Shown here: positions 16,282 to 25,485 of the stretch, in pieces | Position numbering within the stretch: the first letter of the stretch is position 1 | Layout: every line of letters begins with the position of its first letter | Source of the DNA: an uncultured Bacteroidales bacterium | Lineage (GTDB): Bacteria; Bacteroidota; Bacteroidia; Bacteroidales; F082 | Length of the DNA stretch: 64,000 bases | Reading direction: 5' to 3' | NCBI GenBank assembly: GCA_905233685.1 | Contig: CAJOEZ010000003.1 | Location: 62,001-126,000, forward strand | Position numbers and translations under genes: made by a program | The notes under the pieces: model-generated | What the model was told of the DNA's origin: nothing | Database searches by the model: none | Seen by the model: only the letters and a program-made list of their open reading frames with translations

Positions 16282-17034
16282 ATGAAAGTTTTAGGAATTA
16301 TACCCTCACGTTACGCCTCAACTCGCTTCCCCAGCAAGCCTTTACACATGATTAAAGGGAAGACGATGATTCAACGTGTTTGGGAACAGGCTTGGAAATC
16401 AAAGTTGGACGCTGTTGTGGTTGCCACCGACGACATACGTATTGCCGACGAGGTGTTGAAGTTTGGTGGCCAATATGTGATGACCGACCCCCTTCACCGC
16501 AGCGGCACCGACCGTTGTCGGGAAGCGTTGTATATGGTTGAAAACCAATATGATGCTGTGGTCAATATACAAGGCGACGAGCCTTTTATCGACCCTGCAC
16601 AAATTAATCAGGTCATTGAGTTGATTGGCCGCGATGATACCCAGATAGCATCTCTGGCCAAGCGCATTGAGGATGAGGACGAACTATTCAGTCCCAACAC
16701 AGTGAAAGTGGTGATGGACAAACAAGGTAAAGCACTGTATTTCAGCCGCAATCCCATACCTTTCATGCGCAATTTGGATCATGACGAATGGTTGCAAAAG
16801 GGCGAGTTCTACAAGCACATCGGCCTTTATGCCTACAAGACTGAAATTTTGTGCCAAATCGCTGCAATGCAGTCTACTGCGCTTGAAACGGCTGAATCTT
16901 TAGAGCAACTACGTTGGTTGGAAAACGGCTTGGATATCCGTATGGGCATCACGGAGCTTGAAACCATATCCATTGACACGCAAGAGGATCTCGAAAAAGC
17001 CTTGCAATATGCTCAGAATCAACTGATAGAATAA
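16282..17034 (+). CDS. kdsB: 3-deoxy-manno-octulosonate cytidylyltransferase
   Basis: The 250-residue protein is CMP-Kdo synthetase, which activates Kdo with CTP for lipid A-core assembly. Motifs are IIPSRYASTRFPSKPL (nucleotide-binding loop, residues 7-22), VATDDIRIAD, the segment MTDPLHRSGTDRCREAL, NIQGDEPFI with metal-binding Asp, and KHIGLYAYK. Full length. With the LptF/G permease upstream it confirms an LPS-bearing Gram-negative cell. The following HU/SPOR gene begins 1 base after the stop. Confidence 0.95.
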   Translation: MKVLGIIPSRYASTRFPSKPLHMIKGKTMIQRVWEQAWKSKLDAVVVATDDIRIADEVLKFGGQYVMTDPLHRSGTDRCREALYMVENQYDAVVNIQGDEPFIDPAQINQVIELIGRDDTQIASLAKRIEDEDELFSPNTVKVVMDKQGKALYFSRNPIPFMRNLDHDEWLQKGEFYKHIGLYAYKTEILCQIAAMQSTALETAESLEQLRWLENGLDIRMGITELETISIDTQEDLEKALQYAQNQLIE

Positions 17035-17035
17035 G

Positions 17036-18130
17036 ATGATTTCAATTGCTGAAGCCATATCAGACCTCTTGTTTTTGCGTGACACGGTAGTGGTGCCAGG
17101 TTTGGGCGCGTTTGTCAAGAAGCCAGTTTCTGCCGAGGTGAATCCTGTGGCTAACTACTTTGCCATGCCTTCTTGCCAGATTGAGTTTGATGCCAAAATG
17201 CGAGAGGATAATGATTTGGTTGTCAGCTATATGGCTGAGAAAAACGACATTCCTGAGGACGAAGCCCGCCGCTTGTTGGTGATGTTCGTTTCAGATTGTT
17301 TCAACAGTTTGAAATCAGGCAAGAAAGTAGTGTTGAAGAACATTGGTACGCTTTCTTTTGATCGGGTTGATGACCTTGAGTTTCAGCAAGATGAAGCTTT
17401 GAATTACAACGCCGACGCTTTCGGTTTGTGCGATTTTTCCCCGATTCCCATCATCACTTCAAAGTCGAAGGACGAAATCAAGACTGAGATTGAACAGCAA
17501 CAAAAAGATAAAAATACGCCCATGACCGTCGATGAAGAGGCTGTGCATGAGGAAGATGAACACCATGATAGACACCTTGGCTGGCTTTGGATTCTGATTG
17601 CGATACTACTGCTGGCAGGCATAGGCTTTGGGTTGCACTACTTTAAGGTGGTCGACCTTAATCCCATGAAAGTGCAGACCGAAAAACCGGGCGAAATAGA
17701 ACCTTGGAAAGTGACATTCCCCAGTGTTGTCAGGACTTGGAAAATAGAATTAATTGAACCTCAAACCATTGACACAGCTTTGGAGACCAACGTAGTTGAG
17801 GAAATCGTGCCTTTCGAGGAAACGCAAGAGGAAGTCGTGCAAGAGCCTGAGCCAGTGGAGATTGTGCAAGAACCGGAAGTCGTCAAAGAGCCAGAACCTG
17901 TGAAACCTGAGGCCAATATCCGTATCATTGCGGGTTGCTTCGCCGAGAAAGAGAATGCCGACCGCATGGCCAACACACTGAAAGACAAAGGCTACGACCA
18001 ATCCTTCGTTGAGAAGCGTGGCAGCAAATGGTTTGTGGCCTTTGGGCGCTATGCTACTGACGAGGAAGCTACTGCCGCTTTGCGTGACATCAGGGTCAAG
18101 GGCGACGACAAAGCTTGGATTTTGAAATAG
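17036..18130 (+). CDS. HU-CCDC81 / SPOR domain membrane protein
   Basis: The 364-residue protein joins three parts. Residues 1-140 form an HU-like CCDC81-type domain (ISDLLFLRDTVVVPGLGAF; MPSCQIEFDAKM; then a short strand pattern LKNIGTLSFDR). A charged linker and one membrane helix follow (LGWLWILIAILLLAGIGFG, about residues 181-200). After a Glu/Pro/Val-rich spacer comes a C-terminal SPOR domain (IRIIAGCFAEKENADRMANTL to KAWILK). SPOR domains bind denuded septal peptidoglycan, so the protein probably links the cytoplasm to the division site. This architecture is specific to Bacteroidota. It sits between kdsB and trmB with spacings of 1 and 9 bases. Confidence 0.87.
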   Translation: MISIAEAISDLLFLRDTVVVPGLGAFVKKPVSAEVNPVANYFAMPSCQIEFDAKMREDNDLVVSYMAEKNDIPEDEARRLLVMFVSDCFNSLKSGKKVVLKNIGTLSFDRVDDLEFQQDEALNYNADAFGLCDFSPIPIITSKSKDEIKTEIEQQQKDKNTPMTVDEEAVHEEDEHHDRHLGWLWILIAILLLAGIGFGLHYFKVVDLNPMKVQTEKPGEIEPWKVTFPSVVRTWKIELIEPQTIDTALETNVVEEIVPFEETQEEVVQEPEPVEIVQEPEVVKEPEPVKPEANIRIIAGCFAEKENADRMANTLKDKGYDQSFVEKRGSKWFVAFGRYATDEEATAALRDIRVKGDDKAWILK

Positions 18131-18139
18131 CGAATCATT

Positions 18140-18829
18140 ATGTCAAAAAAGAATAAATTAGCGAAATTCGAGGAGAACAAAACCTATCCTAACTTGTTCG
18201 AATACAGCTACGAACGTATTATGGGCGAGGGTTTTCCCTTACAAGGCAAATGGCACGAAGAGTTTTTCCATAACAACAACCCAATCGTGCTGGAATTGGG
18301 CTGTGGCAAGGGTGAATATACGGTAGGTTTGGCTCGTGCGCATCGCGACATTAATTATATAGGTGTGGACATCAAGGGTGCGCGCATCTGGCGAGGATTG
18401 AAACAGAGCAACGAGGAAGGCCTGAAAAACGTGGCGTTTCTTCGTGCCCGTATCGACCAGATTGAGCATTTCTTTGACAAGGATGAGGTGTCTGAAATCT
18501 GGGTCACTTTCCCCGACCCGCATCCAGGCGAGGGTGTGCGCAATGCGAGACATCGCCTCACTTCACCAGAATTTTTGGAGCGTTATCGCAAAATTGTCTA
18601 TTCAGGCGGCATCCTCAACCTCAAGACCGACAGCCCCATCATGTATGAGTTCACCTTGCACGATGTGGTTGAAAAACAAGGTCTTCCTCTGCTTTATGCC
18701 ACTGATGACCTTTACGCCAATAATGATGACCTTGAAGTGAAGACTATCCGCACCTTCTACGAACAGATGTGGCTCGACCAAGGCCTGACCATCAAATACA
18801 TACGCTTCAAGATAAATGCAGAATTATGA
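18140..18829 (+). CDS. trmB: tRNA (guanine-N7-)-methyltransferase
   Basis: The 229-residue protein is TrmB, which makes m7G46 in the variable loop of tRNA with S-adenosylmethionine. The SAM-binding motif [15 protein letters not shown] lies near residues 52-66, followed by [18 protein letters not shown]. The TrmB signature [19 protein letters not shown] is clear, as is [11 protein letters not shown]. Its last codons form the first unit of the heptad repeat at 18821. The SPOR-protein gene lies 9 bases upstream. Confidence 0.93.
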   Translation: MSKKNKLAKFEENKTYPNLFEYSYERIMGEGFPLQGKWHEEFFHNNNPIVLELGCGKGEYTVGLARAHRDINYIGVDIKGARIWRGLKQSNEEGLKNVAFLRARIDQIEHFFDKDEVSEIWVTFPDPHPGEGVRNARHRLTSPEFLERYRKIVYSGGILNLKTDSPIMYEFTLHDVVEKQGLPLLYATDDLYANNDDLEVKTIRTFYEQMWLDQGLTIKYIRFKINAEL

Positions 18830-18869
18830 ATGCGGAATAATGAATTTTGAAATTTGGAATCTTGAAATT
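18821..18869 (+). repeat. Period-7 degenerate tandem repeat in trmB-HerA spacer
   Basis: Seven consecutive 7-base units can be laid out: GAATTAT, GAATGCG, GAATAAT, GAATTTT, GAAATTT, GGAATCT, TGAAATT. The first unit overlaps the trmB stop codon, and the run ends 15 bases before the next ATG. It resembles the heptad run at 21283-21347. Confidence 0.6.
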
Positions 18870-18884
18870 TTAAATAAATCAAAT

Positions 18885-20399
18885 ATGTACACACAAGACA
18901 ATCAACTCTACATCGCGCATTGCGAAAACGGACCTATCTATATGATTGGCAAGATGGCCAACCGTCACGGCTTGATTGCTGGCGCTACGGGCACGGGCAA
19001 GACCGTCACCTTGCAAGTCTTAGCCGAAACCTTTAGTCAGGCGGGCGTGCCTTGCTTCATGGCTGACATGAAGGGCGACCTTTCGGGCATTAGTCAGGCA
19101 GGCAAAATGAGCAGCTTCATTGAGAAACGCTGCCCTGAATTTGGTATTGAGAATCCCGATTTTCACGGTTGCCCGACACGCTTTTTCGATGTCTATGGCG
19201 AACAAGGCCATCCGTTGCGAGCCACTATCTCCGACATGGGACCGCAGCTTTTGTCCCGATTGCTCGGCCTCAACGAAACCCAAACCGGCATCTTGAATAT
19301 CGTCTTCAAAATCGCCGACGACCGTGGTCTGCTCCTCATCGATATGAAGGATTTGCGCCTCATGCTCGACTATGTGGCCAAAAACGCCAAGGAGTTCACC
19401 ACCACCTATGGCACCATCACCTCGATGAGCGTGGGAGCCATTCAGCGTGCGTTGCTGGCGCTTGAAGCCGAGGGCGGCGACCTCTTCTTCGGCGAGCCTT
19501 CGTTCAACGTGTTCGACTTCCTGCAAACCGAAGGCGGACGTGGCGTGATGAACGTGTTGGCTGCCGACAAGTTGATGCTCAATCCGAAGCTCTATTCCAC
19601 TTTCCTGCTGTGGCTGTTGAGCGAACTCTACACCCAACTGCCCGAGGTTGGAGATCTATCTATGCCCAAGCTCATATTCTTCTTCGACGAGGCGCACATG
19701 CTCTTCAAGGACACCTCGAAAGCCTTGGTCGACAAGATTGAGCAGGTCATCCGTTTGGTGCGTTCGAAGGGCGTAGGCGTGTATTTCGTCACCCAAAGCC
19801 CCGACGACATTCCAGATGCTATCGCCGGTCAGTTGGGCAACCGCGTCCTGCATGGACTTCGCGCTTATACGCCCAAGGAACAAAAGGCCGTGAAGGCGGC
19901 GGCGCAGACCTTCCGCTCTAACCCCAATTTTAACACCGAATCCGCCATTTTGGAACTCGGTACGGGTGAGGCTTTGGTTTCTTTCTTGGACGAAAAAGGT
20001 GCACCCTGCATCGTGGAACGCGCCAAGATTCTCTTCCCGCTGAGCCAAATCGGAGCCATCACTGACGACGAGCGCAGCAGATTGATTCGCAACTCGCGTC
20101 TCTATGGAATTTATGACAAGAGCTTCGATCGTGAAAGCGCCTACGAAGTCCTCGTCGAACAACAAAAACAGGAGGAAAAACGCCTTCAGAAAGAGGCCGA
20201 GGAGGAAGAGAAGCGCAAGGCCAAAGAAGCCAAGGAGAAGGAAAAAGCAAAGTCGTCGAGCAGCAGAAAAACGACCAAAAAGAAATCGGCGGGCGCAAAA
20301 GCGTTGGAGAAAACCCTCAACACGACTGCCTCGACCATCGGGCGCAACCTCGGCAATACCATTGTCCGCTCGATTTTGGGGAGTATTTTCAAGAAGTAA
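18885..20399 (+). CDS. HerA-like ATPase of the DUF853 family
   Basis: The 504-residue protein is a HerA/FtsK-superfamily ATPase of the DUF853 type. The Walker A motif GATGTGKT occupies residues 33-40, and [12 protein letters not shown] supplies Walker B. An arginine-finger-like region follows ([25 protein letters not shown]). The C-terminal 80 residues are Lys/Glu/Ala-rich and likely a charged helix, ending in a short amphipathic piece ([14 protein letters not shown]). The role is unknown; relatives are thought to be DNA-pumping or helicase-like proteins. Start is ATG 18885; upstream in-frame codons fall in the heptad repeat. The stop lies only 2 bases from the convergent atpG stop. Confidence 0.87.
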   Translation: MYTQDNQLYIAHCENGPIYMIGKMANRHGLIAGATGTGKTVTLQVLAETFSQAGVPCFMADMKGDLSGISQAGKMSSFIEKRCPEFGIENPDFHGCPTRFFDVYGEQGHPLRATISDMGPQLLSRLLGLNETQTGILNIVFKIADDRGLLLIDMKDLRLMLDYVAKNAKEFTTTYGTITSMSVGAIQRALLALEAEGGDLFFGEPSFNVFDFLQTEGGRGVMNVLAADKLMLNPKLYSTFLLWLLSELYTQLPEVGDLSMPKLIFFFDEAHMLFKDTSKALVDKIEQVIRLVRSKGVGVYFVTQSPDDIPDAIAGQLGNRVLHGLRAYTPKEQKAVKAAAQTFRSNPNFNTESAILELGTGEALVSFLDEKGAPCIVERAKILFPLSQIGAITDDERSRLIRNSRLYGIYDKSFDRESAYEVLVEQQKQEEKRLQKEAEEEEKRKAKEAKEKEKAKSSSSRKTTKKKSAGAKALEKTLNTTASTIGRNLGNTIVRSILGSIFKK

Positions 20400-20401
20400 G
20401 G

Positions 20402-21274
20402 TTATTTGCTCAAGGCCTCAGCGCCGCCCACGATGTCAATCAGTTCGTTGGTGATGACGTTTTGGCGAGCCTTGTTGTACTGGATTTTCAGTTCCTGCGA
20501 AAGCTGGTCGGCATTGTCAGAGGCGATGTGCATGGCGGTCATGCGGGCACCGTGTTCGGCAGTATGCGTGTCGAGCATAATGGAATAGAAAACCGTACGT
20601 ATTACTTTGGGAACCAATGCGTTGATAAACTCTTCCTTGTCGGGCTCCACGAGATAGTCGAAACTTTGGGCTGTGGGCAGAGTGTCGGTTTTCAATGGCA
20701 GAACCACCTCGCGCTGCGGTATTTGCACGCCCGAGTTTTTGAAGTGGTTGTAGATGACTTCCACGCGGTCCACCTTATGTTCAAGGAATAGTTTAACCAT
20801 CTCGTCGCTGAGTTCTATGGCTCTGTCGTAGGATGGCTTCTCAGTGACGGGTTCAAATTGCTTCTTTACTGGAATCTGGAATTTTTTGGCGTAGTCGTTC
20901 ACTTTCTTGCCTATCAGATATACGACAACATTCTCTTTTCCAAGGCTTTCTGTGTATTCATCGTAGGCCTGCTTAAAAAGTTTGCAGATGTTGGAGTTGT
21001 AAACGCCACATAAGCCACTGCTCGACGTGAAAGCGATGAGAGCCACTTTTTTCACGTCGCGATGCTCAGCCAAAGGGATGTTGATTTCGCCTTCCAGAGA
21101 GCCGAGATAGTTTGATAACGCCTCGCTCAGCTTGGTTTTATAGGGCACAAATCCCAACGTGGCCGATTCGGCCTTTTTCAGCTTGGCCGCCGACACCATC
21201 TTCATCGCACTCGTGATTTTCTGCGTTGAGGCAACGGAGGCGATTCTGGCCCGTATTTCCTTTAGTGATGCCAT
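20402..21274 (-). CDS. atpG: F1Fo ATP synthase gamma subunit
   Basis: The 290-residue protein is the central-stalk gamma subunit. The N-terminal helix MASLKEIRARIASVASTQKI and the motif TSAMKMVSAAKLKKAE are characteristic, SSGLCGVYNSNICK marks the Rossmann-like globular part, and the C-terminal helix contains MTAMHIASDNADQL and YNKARQNVITNELIDIVGGAEAL. Gamma turns inside the alpha3beta3 head. It is the last gene of the operon, separated from atpA by a 102-base spacer holding a heptad repeat. No terminator is seen before the convergent ATPase gene. Confidence 0.96.
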   Translation of the reverse strand: MASLKEIRARIASVASTQKITSAMKMVSAAKLKKAESATLGFVPYKTKLSEALSNYLGSLEGEINIPLAEHRDVKKVALIAFTSSSGLCGVYNSNICKLFKQAYDEYTESLGKENVVVYLIGKKVNDYAKKFQIPVKKQFEPVTEKPSYDRAIELSDEMVKLFLEHKVDRVEVIYNHFKNSGVQIPQREVVLPLKTDTLPTAQSFDYLVEPDKEEFINALVPKVIRTVFYSIMLDTHTAEHGARMTAMHIASDNADQLSQELKIQYNKARQNVITNELIDIVGGAEALSK

Positions 21275-21282
21275 TTTTCTTT

Positions 21283-21347
21283 AGTTAGGAGTTAGCAGTT
21301 AGCAGTTAGGAGTTACAAGTTGGAATTTGGAATTTGAAATTTGAAAT
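21283..21347 (-). repeat. Period-7 tandem repeat in atpA-atpG spacer
   Basis: Nine contiguous heptamers read on the plus strand AGTTAGG, AGTTAGC, AGTTAGC, AGTTAGG, AGTTACA, AGTTGGA, ATTTGGA, ATTTGAA, ATTTGAA. The unit drifts gradually along the array. It fills most of the transcribed spacer upstream of the atpG start at 21274. Confidence 0.75.
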
Positions 21348-21376
21348 ACTCCACACTCACCACTCCACACTTCATA

Positions 21377-22954
21377 TTAAACAAAGTGTTCGCTCAAATT
21401 CAAAGCCTCTTCCTTCAGCACGGCCTTGATGTTATCGTCAATCTTGCCGGCTTTCAGTTGAGCCAGCACGTCCTTATGCTTCACCTCCATGATGTCCAAG
21501 AACTGCTTTTCAAACTCAAGCACCTTGTTTTCAGGCACTTTGCTCAGCAATCCGTTGGTGCCGCAGAAGATGATGGCGATTTGTTTTTCGACGGGCATGG
21601 GGGAGTACTGCGGTTGTTTCAGCAGCTCCACGTTTTTGCGGCCTTTGTCGAGGATGGCCAAGGTGGCAGGATCGAGTTCGGCGCCGAACTTCGAGAAAGC
21701 CTCCATTTCGCGGAACTGGGCTTGGTCGAGTTTCAGCGTACCGGCAACCTTCTTCATCGACTTGATTTGGGCGTTGCCGCCGACACGCGACACCGAAATA
21801 CCCACATTGATGGCGGGACGGACACCTGAATTAAACAGGCCAGTTTCCAAGAAGATTTGTCCGTCGGTGATGGAGATGACATTGGTCGGGATGTAAGCCG
21901 AAACGTCGCCCGCCTGCGTCTCGATGATGGGCAGTGCGGTGATTGAGCCGCCACCCTTCACGATGTCCTTGATGCTGTCGGGCAGGTCGTTCATCTGACG
22001 CGCCACGTCATCGTTCTGAATAATTTTGGCGGCACGCTCCAACAGGCGGCTATGGAGGTAGAAAATGTCGCCAGGATAGGCCTCACGTCCCGGGGGACGG
22101 CGCAGAATCAGGGAGACTTCACGATAGGCCACGGCCTGCTTGGAGAGGTCGTCGTAGATGACCAAGGCGTGACGGCCCGTGTCGCGGAAATATTCGGCGA
22201 TGGCGCAGCCCGCGTAGGGTGCGTAATATTGCATGGCGGCAGAGACAGCAGCTGGAGCACTCACCACGATGGTGTAGTCCATGGCACCATACTTTTCAAG
22301 GGTGTTCACGAGGTTGGCCACGGTGCTACTCTTTTGTCCCACAGCGACATAGATGCAGTAAATCGGGTCGCCGTTTTTGAAGTTTTCCTTCTGATTGATA
22401 ATGGCGTCGATGGCGATGGCGGTTTTACCGGTTTGGCGGTCGCCGATAATCAGCTCACGCTGACCGCGTCCGATGGGAATCATGGCGTCGATGGCCTTAA
22501 GGCCCGTTTGCAGGGGCTGGTTCACAGGTTGGCGGTAGATGACGCCTGGGGCTTTGCGTTCCAAGGGCATTTCATAAGTCTTGCCTTGGATGGGTCCCTT
22601 GCCGTCGATAGGCTGACCGAGGCCATCGACCACGCGACCCAACAAGCCCTCGCCAGCCATAACGCTGGCGATGCGCTGGGTGCGCTTTACGGTTTCGCCT
22701 TCCTTGACATCCTCGGAAGAGCCGAACAGCACCACACCGACGTTGTCTTCTTCAAGGTTGAGCACCACGCCCATTGTGCCGTTCTCGAACTCCACGAGTT
22801 CGTTCGATTGCACCTTGTCTAAGCCATAGATGTGCGCCACGCCGTCGCTCACTTGCAGCACCTTGCCGATCTCCTCGAACTGAACCTTATTGCTCATGTT
22901 CTGGAGCTGCATTTGCAGGATGCTTGATATTTCACTGGATTTGATGTTTGACAT
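21377..22954 (-). CDS. atpA: F1Fo ATP synthase alpha subunit
   Basis: The 525-residue protein is the non-catalytic nucleotide-binding subunit. It shows the P-loop GDRQTGKT and [14 protein letters not shown] before it, the segment [20 protein letters not shown], and [20 protein letters not shown] with the arginine-finger neighbourhood. The C-terminus is Lys/Glu-rich and helical. Full length. The gene follows atpH after a 78-base spacer that contains the REP-like palindrome at 23003-23023, so expression relative to upstream genes may be tuned there. Confidence 0.97.
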   Translation of the reverse strand: MSNIKSSEISSILQMQLQNMSNKVQFEEIGKVLQVSDGVAHIYGLDKVQSNELVEFENGTMGVVLNLEEDNVGVVLFGSSEDVKEGETVKRTQRIASVMAGEGLLGRVVDGLGQPIDGKGPIQGKTYEMPLERKAPGVIYRQPVNQPLQTGLKAIDAMIPIGRGQRELIIGDRQTGKTAIAIDAIINQKENFKNGDPIYCIYVAVGQKSSTVANLVNTLEKYGAMDYTIVVSAPAAVSAAMQYYAPYAGCAIAEYFRDTGRHALVIYDDLSKQAVAYREVSLILRRPPGREAYPGDIFYLHSRLLERAAKIIQNDDVARQMNDLPDSIKDIVKGGGSITALPIIETQAGDVSAYIPTNVISITDGQIFLETGLFNSGVRPAINVGISVSRVGGNAQIKSMKKVAGTLKLDQAQFREMEAFSKFGAELDPATLAILDKGRKNVELLKQPQYSPMPVEKQIAIIFCGTNGLLSKVPENKVLEFEKQFLDIMEVKHKDVLAQLKAGKIDDNIKAVLKEEALNLSEHFV

Positions 22955-23002
22955 ATATGTTGAATTGTTGTTTTCTGTTTATTTGTTTGTTGGTTGGTGG
23001 TT

Positions 23003-23023
23003 GAGACGCACGCCGTGCGTCTC
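23003..23023. repeat. REP-like palindrome in atpH-atpA spacer
   Basis: Arms GAGACGCACG and CGTGCGTCTC flank a single C, a perfect 10-bp inverted repeat. Short outer arms GGTTG (22999-23003) and CAACC (23029-23033) can extend it. The same core occurs as a larger palindrome inside malQ at 37638-37663, so this is a dispersed element rather than a chance hairpin. Confidence 0.75.
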
Positions 23024-23032
23024 TTCGACAAC

Positions 23033-23569
23033 CTATTTTAACTTGTTTCTCAAGGCGTTAAGCTGTCCAGCCACGCTTGCGTCCATGCGGGTGTTTTCGA
23101 TGTCTAAAATGAAACCACCGATGAGTGACGGGTCAATCTTGACGTCAATTTCCGCGTCGGCGTCGAAGGTCTGCTTGATGAAGGCCTTGATTTTGTCGTA
23201 GGTGGTCTCGGGCAGCTCGGTTGCGGTGGTGACTTGCGTGCTCAGGATGTGGTGCTTGGCGCGGTACATCTCCAAGTATTTCATGGCGATGAAGAACATC
23301 TTGTCCTCGCGCTTTTGGTCCACTACGAAGGCGATGAACTGCTTCAGCGTGTCGTGCAGCGGTTCGCCAATGGCCATTTCCAACAGCCTTACCTTTTCCT
23401 CCTTGGCAACGATGGGGTCGGCCAAGACTTCGTTGAACTGGGCAATGGCCAAAAGGTAGTTATGTGCAAAGCGGGTCAAGCCGTCATAGACAGCCTCCTC
23501 GCAATGCTGCTCCTGAGTCGTTTGGAACAAGGCCCGCGCGTATCTCACCGATATTTTTCCGTTATCCAT
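23033..23569 (-). CDS. atpH: F1Fo ATP synthase delta subunit
   Basis: The 178-residue protein is the peripheral-stalk delta subunit (OSCP-like). The N-terminal helical domain begins ISVRYARALFQTTQEQH, and the C-terminal domain contains the family signature DPSLIGGFILDIENTRMDASVAGQLNAL. It ties the alpha3beta3 head to the b-subunit stalk. Its ATG is 3 bases after the atpF stop, and the TAG at 23033 touches the outer arm of the REP-like palindrome. Confidence 0.94.
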   Translation of the reverse strand: MDNGKISVRYARALFQTTQEQHCEEAVYDGLTRFAHNYLLAIAQFNEVLADPIVAKEEKVRLLEMAIGEPLHDTLKQFIAFVVDQKREDKMFFIAMKYLEMYRAKHHILSTQVTTATELPETTYDKIKAFIKQTFDADAEIDVKIDPSLIGGFILDIENTRMDASVAGQLNALRNKLK

Positions 23570-23572
23570 AGC

Positions 23573-24076
23573 TTATGCCTCGATGCGGGTTGGGTTGTTT
23601 TTGAGTAATTGCTCGATATAGTCGGCCTGCGACTGCTTGTCGTCCAGCTCACGTCGCAGCAGCTTCTCCGCCATTTCAATGGAAAGCGCGATGACCTCAT
23701 TCTTGATTTCGGCCATGGCTTCGGCTTGTTCTTTCTCAATCTTCAGTCGGGCGTCGGCCACAATCTTCTCGGCTTCCTGACGGGCTTGCGCTTTGGCTTC
23801 CTCTATGAGTTGTGTCTTCAGCTCCTGACTCTCTTTCATCATCTTGATTTGTTCGGCCTGTGCCGCCGCCATGGTCTCCTGCCGTTTCTGCTCAATGCCG
23901 GCGAGGGCGTTGTTGGCTTCCTCGGCAGCGAGGAGCGAGTCGGAAATCTGGGCGTTGCGCTGTTCCACGGCACCCATAATCATCGGCCAGCCCACCTTCG
24001 CCAAGATGAAGAAGACGATGAGGAAGGCGATGAGCATCCATATTACTAATCCACTTTCGGGAAGAAATAAATCCAT
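23573..24076 (-). CDS. atpF: F1Fo ATP synthase b subunit
   Basis: The 167-residue protein has one N-terminal membrane helix (SGLVIWMLIAFLIVFFILAKVGW) followed by a long, Ala/Glu/Lys/Gln-rich helix typical of the dimeric stator stalk. NAQISDSLLAAEEANNAL begins the coiled region and the C-terminus (YIEQLLKNN) should contact delta. Only one b-type gene is present, so the stalk is probably a homodimer. It starts 19 bases after the atpE stop. Confidence 0.95.
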   Translation of the reverse strand: MDLFLPESGLVIWMLIAFLIVFFILAKVGWPMIMGAVEQRNAQISDSLLAAEEANNALAGIEQKRQETMAAAQAEQIKMMKESQELKTQLIEEAKAQARQEAEKIVADARLKIEKEQAEAMAEIKNEVIALSIEMAEKLLRRELDDKQSQADYIEQLLKNNPTRIEA

Positions 24077-24095
24077 AGTTCAGTGTTTTAATTGG

Positions 24096-24338
24096 TTAAG
24101 GTTTGTGGCTCGGCTTGCCGACGATGGCGAACAGCGTTGCACCTTCGACGAGAGCGCCAGCGATGATCATACCCGACTGGATACGACCGGCTGCTTCGGG
24201 CTGACGAGCCATGGCTTCCATGGCCGACTGACCGATTCTACCGATGCCGATAGCGGCACCAATCACTGCAACAGCGGCTGCAATAGCGGCCAGACCTGGC
24301 ACGTAGGATACAGCTTCAAGGATGGTTGATAATAACAT
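24096..24338 (-). CDS. atpE: F1Fo ATP synthase c subunit
   Basis: The 80-residue proteolipid has two helices joined by the invariant polar loop ARQPEA. The ion-binding Glu is in helix 2 (GALVEGATLF). The position nine residues before the loop Glu is Ile rather than Gln, and Glu is followed by Gly rather than Ser/Thr, so it lacks the sodium-ligand pattern and is probably proton-coupled. The C-terminus is odd: after LFAIV the chain turns polar (GKPSHKP) and stops, where many c subunits continue with about ten hydrophobic residues. Neither other frame restores a hydrophobic tail. Confidence 0.95.
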   Translation of the reverse strand: MLLSTILEAVSYVPGLAAIAAAVAVIGAAIGIGRIGQSAMEAMARQPEAAGRIQSGMIIAGALVEGATLFAIVGKPSHKP

Positions 24339-24378
24339 GATTTTTAAAGTTTAAGTGTTTATTGTTTAAGTGAATTGT

Positions 24379-25485
24379 TTATTCGTTTTCAGGTTCTTGT
24401 TGTGCCATTCCGATAAATAGCGATGACAATATAGTGAATACGTAAGCCTGAATATAGGCCACCAGTAGCTCCAAGGCCGTCATGAAGATGGTCATGAAGA
24501 TGCTGACAATACTCATCACGCCGCCCATGCCCGCACCGTACATGCCTCCGATGATGAAAATCAAGGCCATGAGCACCATGATGACGATGTGGCCAGCCAA
24601 AATGTTGGCGAACAGACGAACCATCAAGGCGAAGGGCTTGGTGATGGTGGAGATGAGCTCGATGATAGGCATCAGAGGGAAGGCCTTCAGGAAGATGGGC
24701 ACGTCGGGCCACAGGATGTCTTTCCAGTAGTGCTTGTTGCCAAACACGTTCACGAAGAAGTAGGTCAGCAGGGCCAAGACCACGGTGATGCTCAAGTTGC
24801 CCGTCACATTCGCACTGAACGGGAAGAACGGAATCAGTCCGAACAGGTTGGCGAAGAAGATGAAGAAGAACACCGTCAATAAATAAGGTGCAAACCGCTT
24901 TACTTGCTTTTCGGGGATGTTGGGGCGGATGATGCCGTCCAAAACCATGTAGGTCAGCCACTCCACCATGCCTTGGTATTTGTTGGGCTTACCCGTCGGA
25001 TTCTTCTTGTACATCTTCGCGGCGGGCAGGAAGAAGGCCAGCATGAAAATGCAGACGAAGAAAATGCCGAAGGCGTTCTTGGTGAAGGAGATGTCGAAGG
25101 GCCGTGATAGGCTACCGTCGGCTTTCACTTCCACCAACTTGCCAGGGTATTTGTCGGCACTGATGGGGGAGACGTAGAAGTTGGCTCCGTTGTGGTTGTA
25201 GGTCTCGCCATCTTTCAGTTCACAGACGTGCTTCGATGAGAAGCAGTGCCAGCTGCCGCCGTCCTTGCACTTCACGATGACGGGCAGCCACACGCAAATC
25301 GGCTCCCCATTGATTTCCGTGATGTGGTAGCAGTAGCTGTCGCCCGTATGTCCGAAGATGAATGACTTGGCGTCGAATTTCTCCTCCTTGGGCTGCTCGG
25401 TGTCTTGTGCCACGACTTGCGTCGGAGCGAAGGACATCCATGCCACAAGAAGGAAAAGGATAATATGCTTCAAAACATGTTTCAT
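24379..25485 (-). CDS. atpB: F1Fo ATP synthase a subunit
   Basis: The 368-residue protein is the stator channel subunit. It has an N-terminal signal peptide (cleavage near VVAQ) and an extra periplasmic domain of about 100 residues, as is common in Bacteroidota, then five or more membrane helices. The essential Arg is in ALMVRLFANILAGHIVIMVLM-type helix 4, and the last helix contains LLVAYIQAYVFTILSSLF. The ATG overlaps the stop of the preceding membrane protein as ATGA. The c subunit follows after 40 bases. Confidence 0.95.
   Translation of the reverse strand: MKHVLKHIILFLLVAWMSFAPTQVVAQDTEQPKEEKFDAKSFIFGHTGDSYCYHITEINGEPICVWLPVIVKCKDGGSWHCFSSKHVCELKDGETYNHNGANFYVSPISADKYPGKLVEVKADGSLSRPFDISFTKNAFGIFFVCIFMLAFFLPAAKMYKKNPTGKPNKYQGMVEWLTYMVLDGIIRPNIPEKQVKRFAPYLLTVFFFIFFANLFGLIPFFPFSANVTGNLSITVVLALLTYFFVNVFGNKHYWKDILWPDVPIFLKAFPLMPIIELISTITKPFALMVRLFANILAGHIVIMVLMALIFIIGGMYGAGMGGVMSIVSIFMTIFMTALELLVAYIQAYVFTILSSLFIGMAQQEPENE

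Noticed and set aside
22052-22822. 256-codon frame opposite atpA
   Set aside because: Falls wholly within a full-length, highly conserved atpA; a frame shadow.
24096-24130. Frameshift at the end of atpE
   Set aside because: Translating the other two frames across the end gives polar, not hydrophobic, tails, so a simple one-base error does not restore the usual helix.
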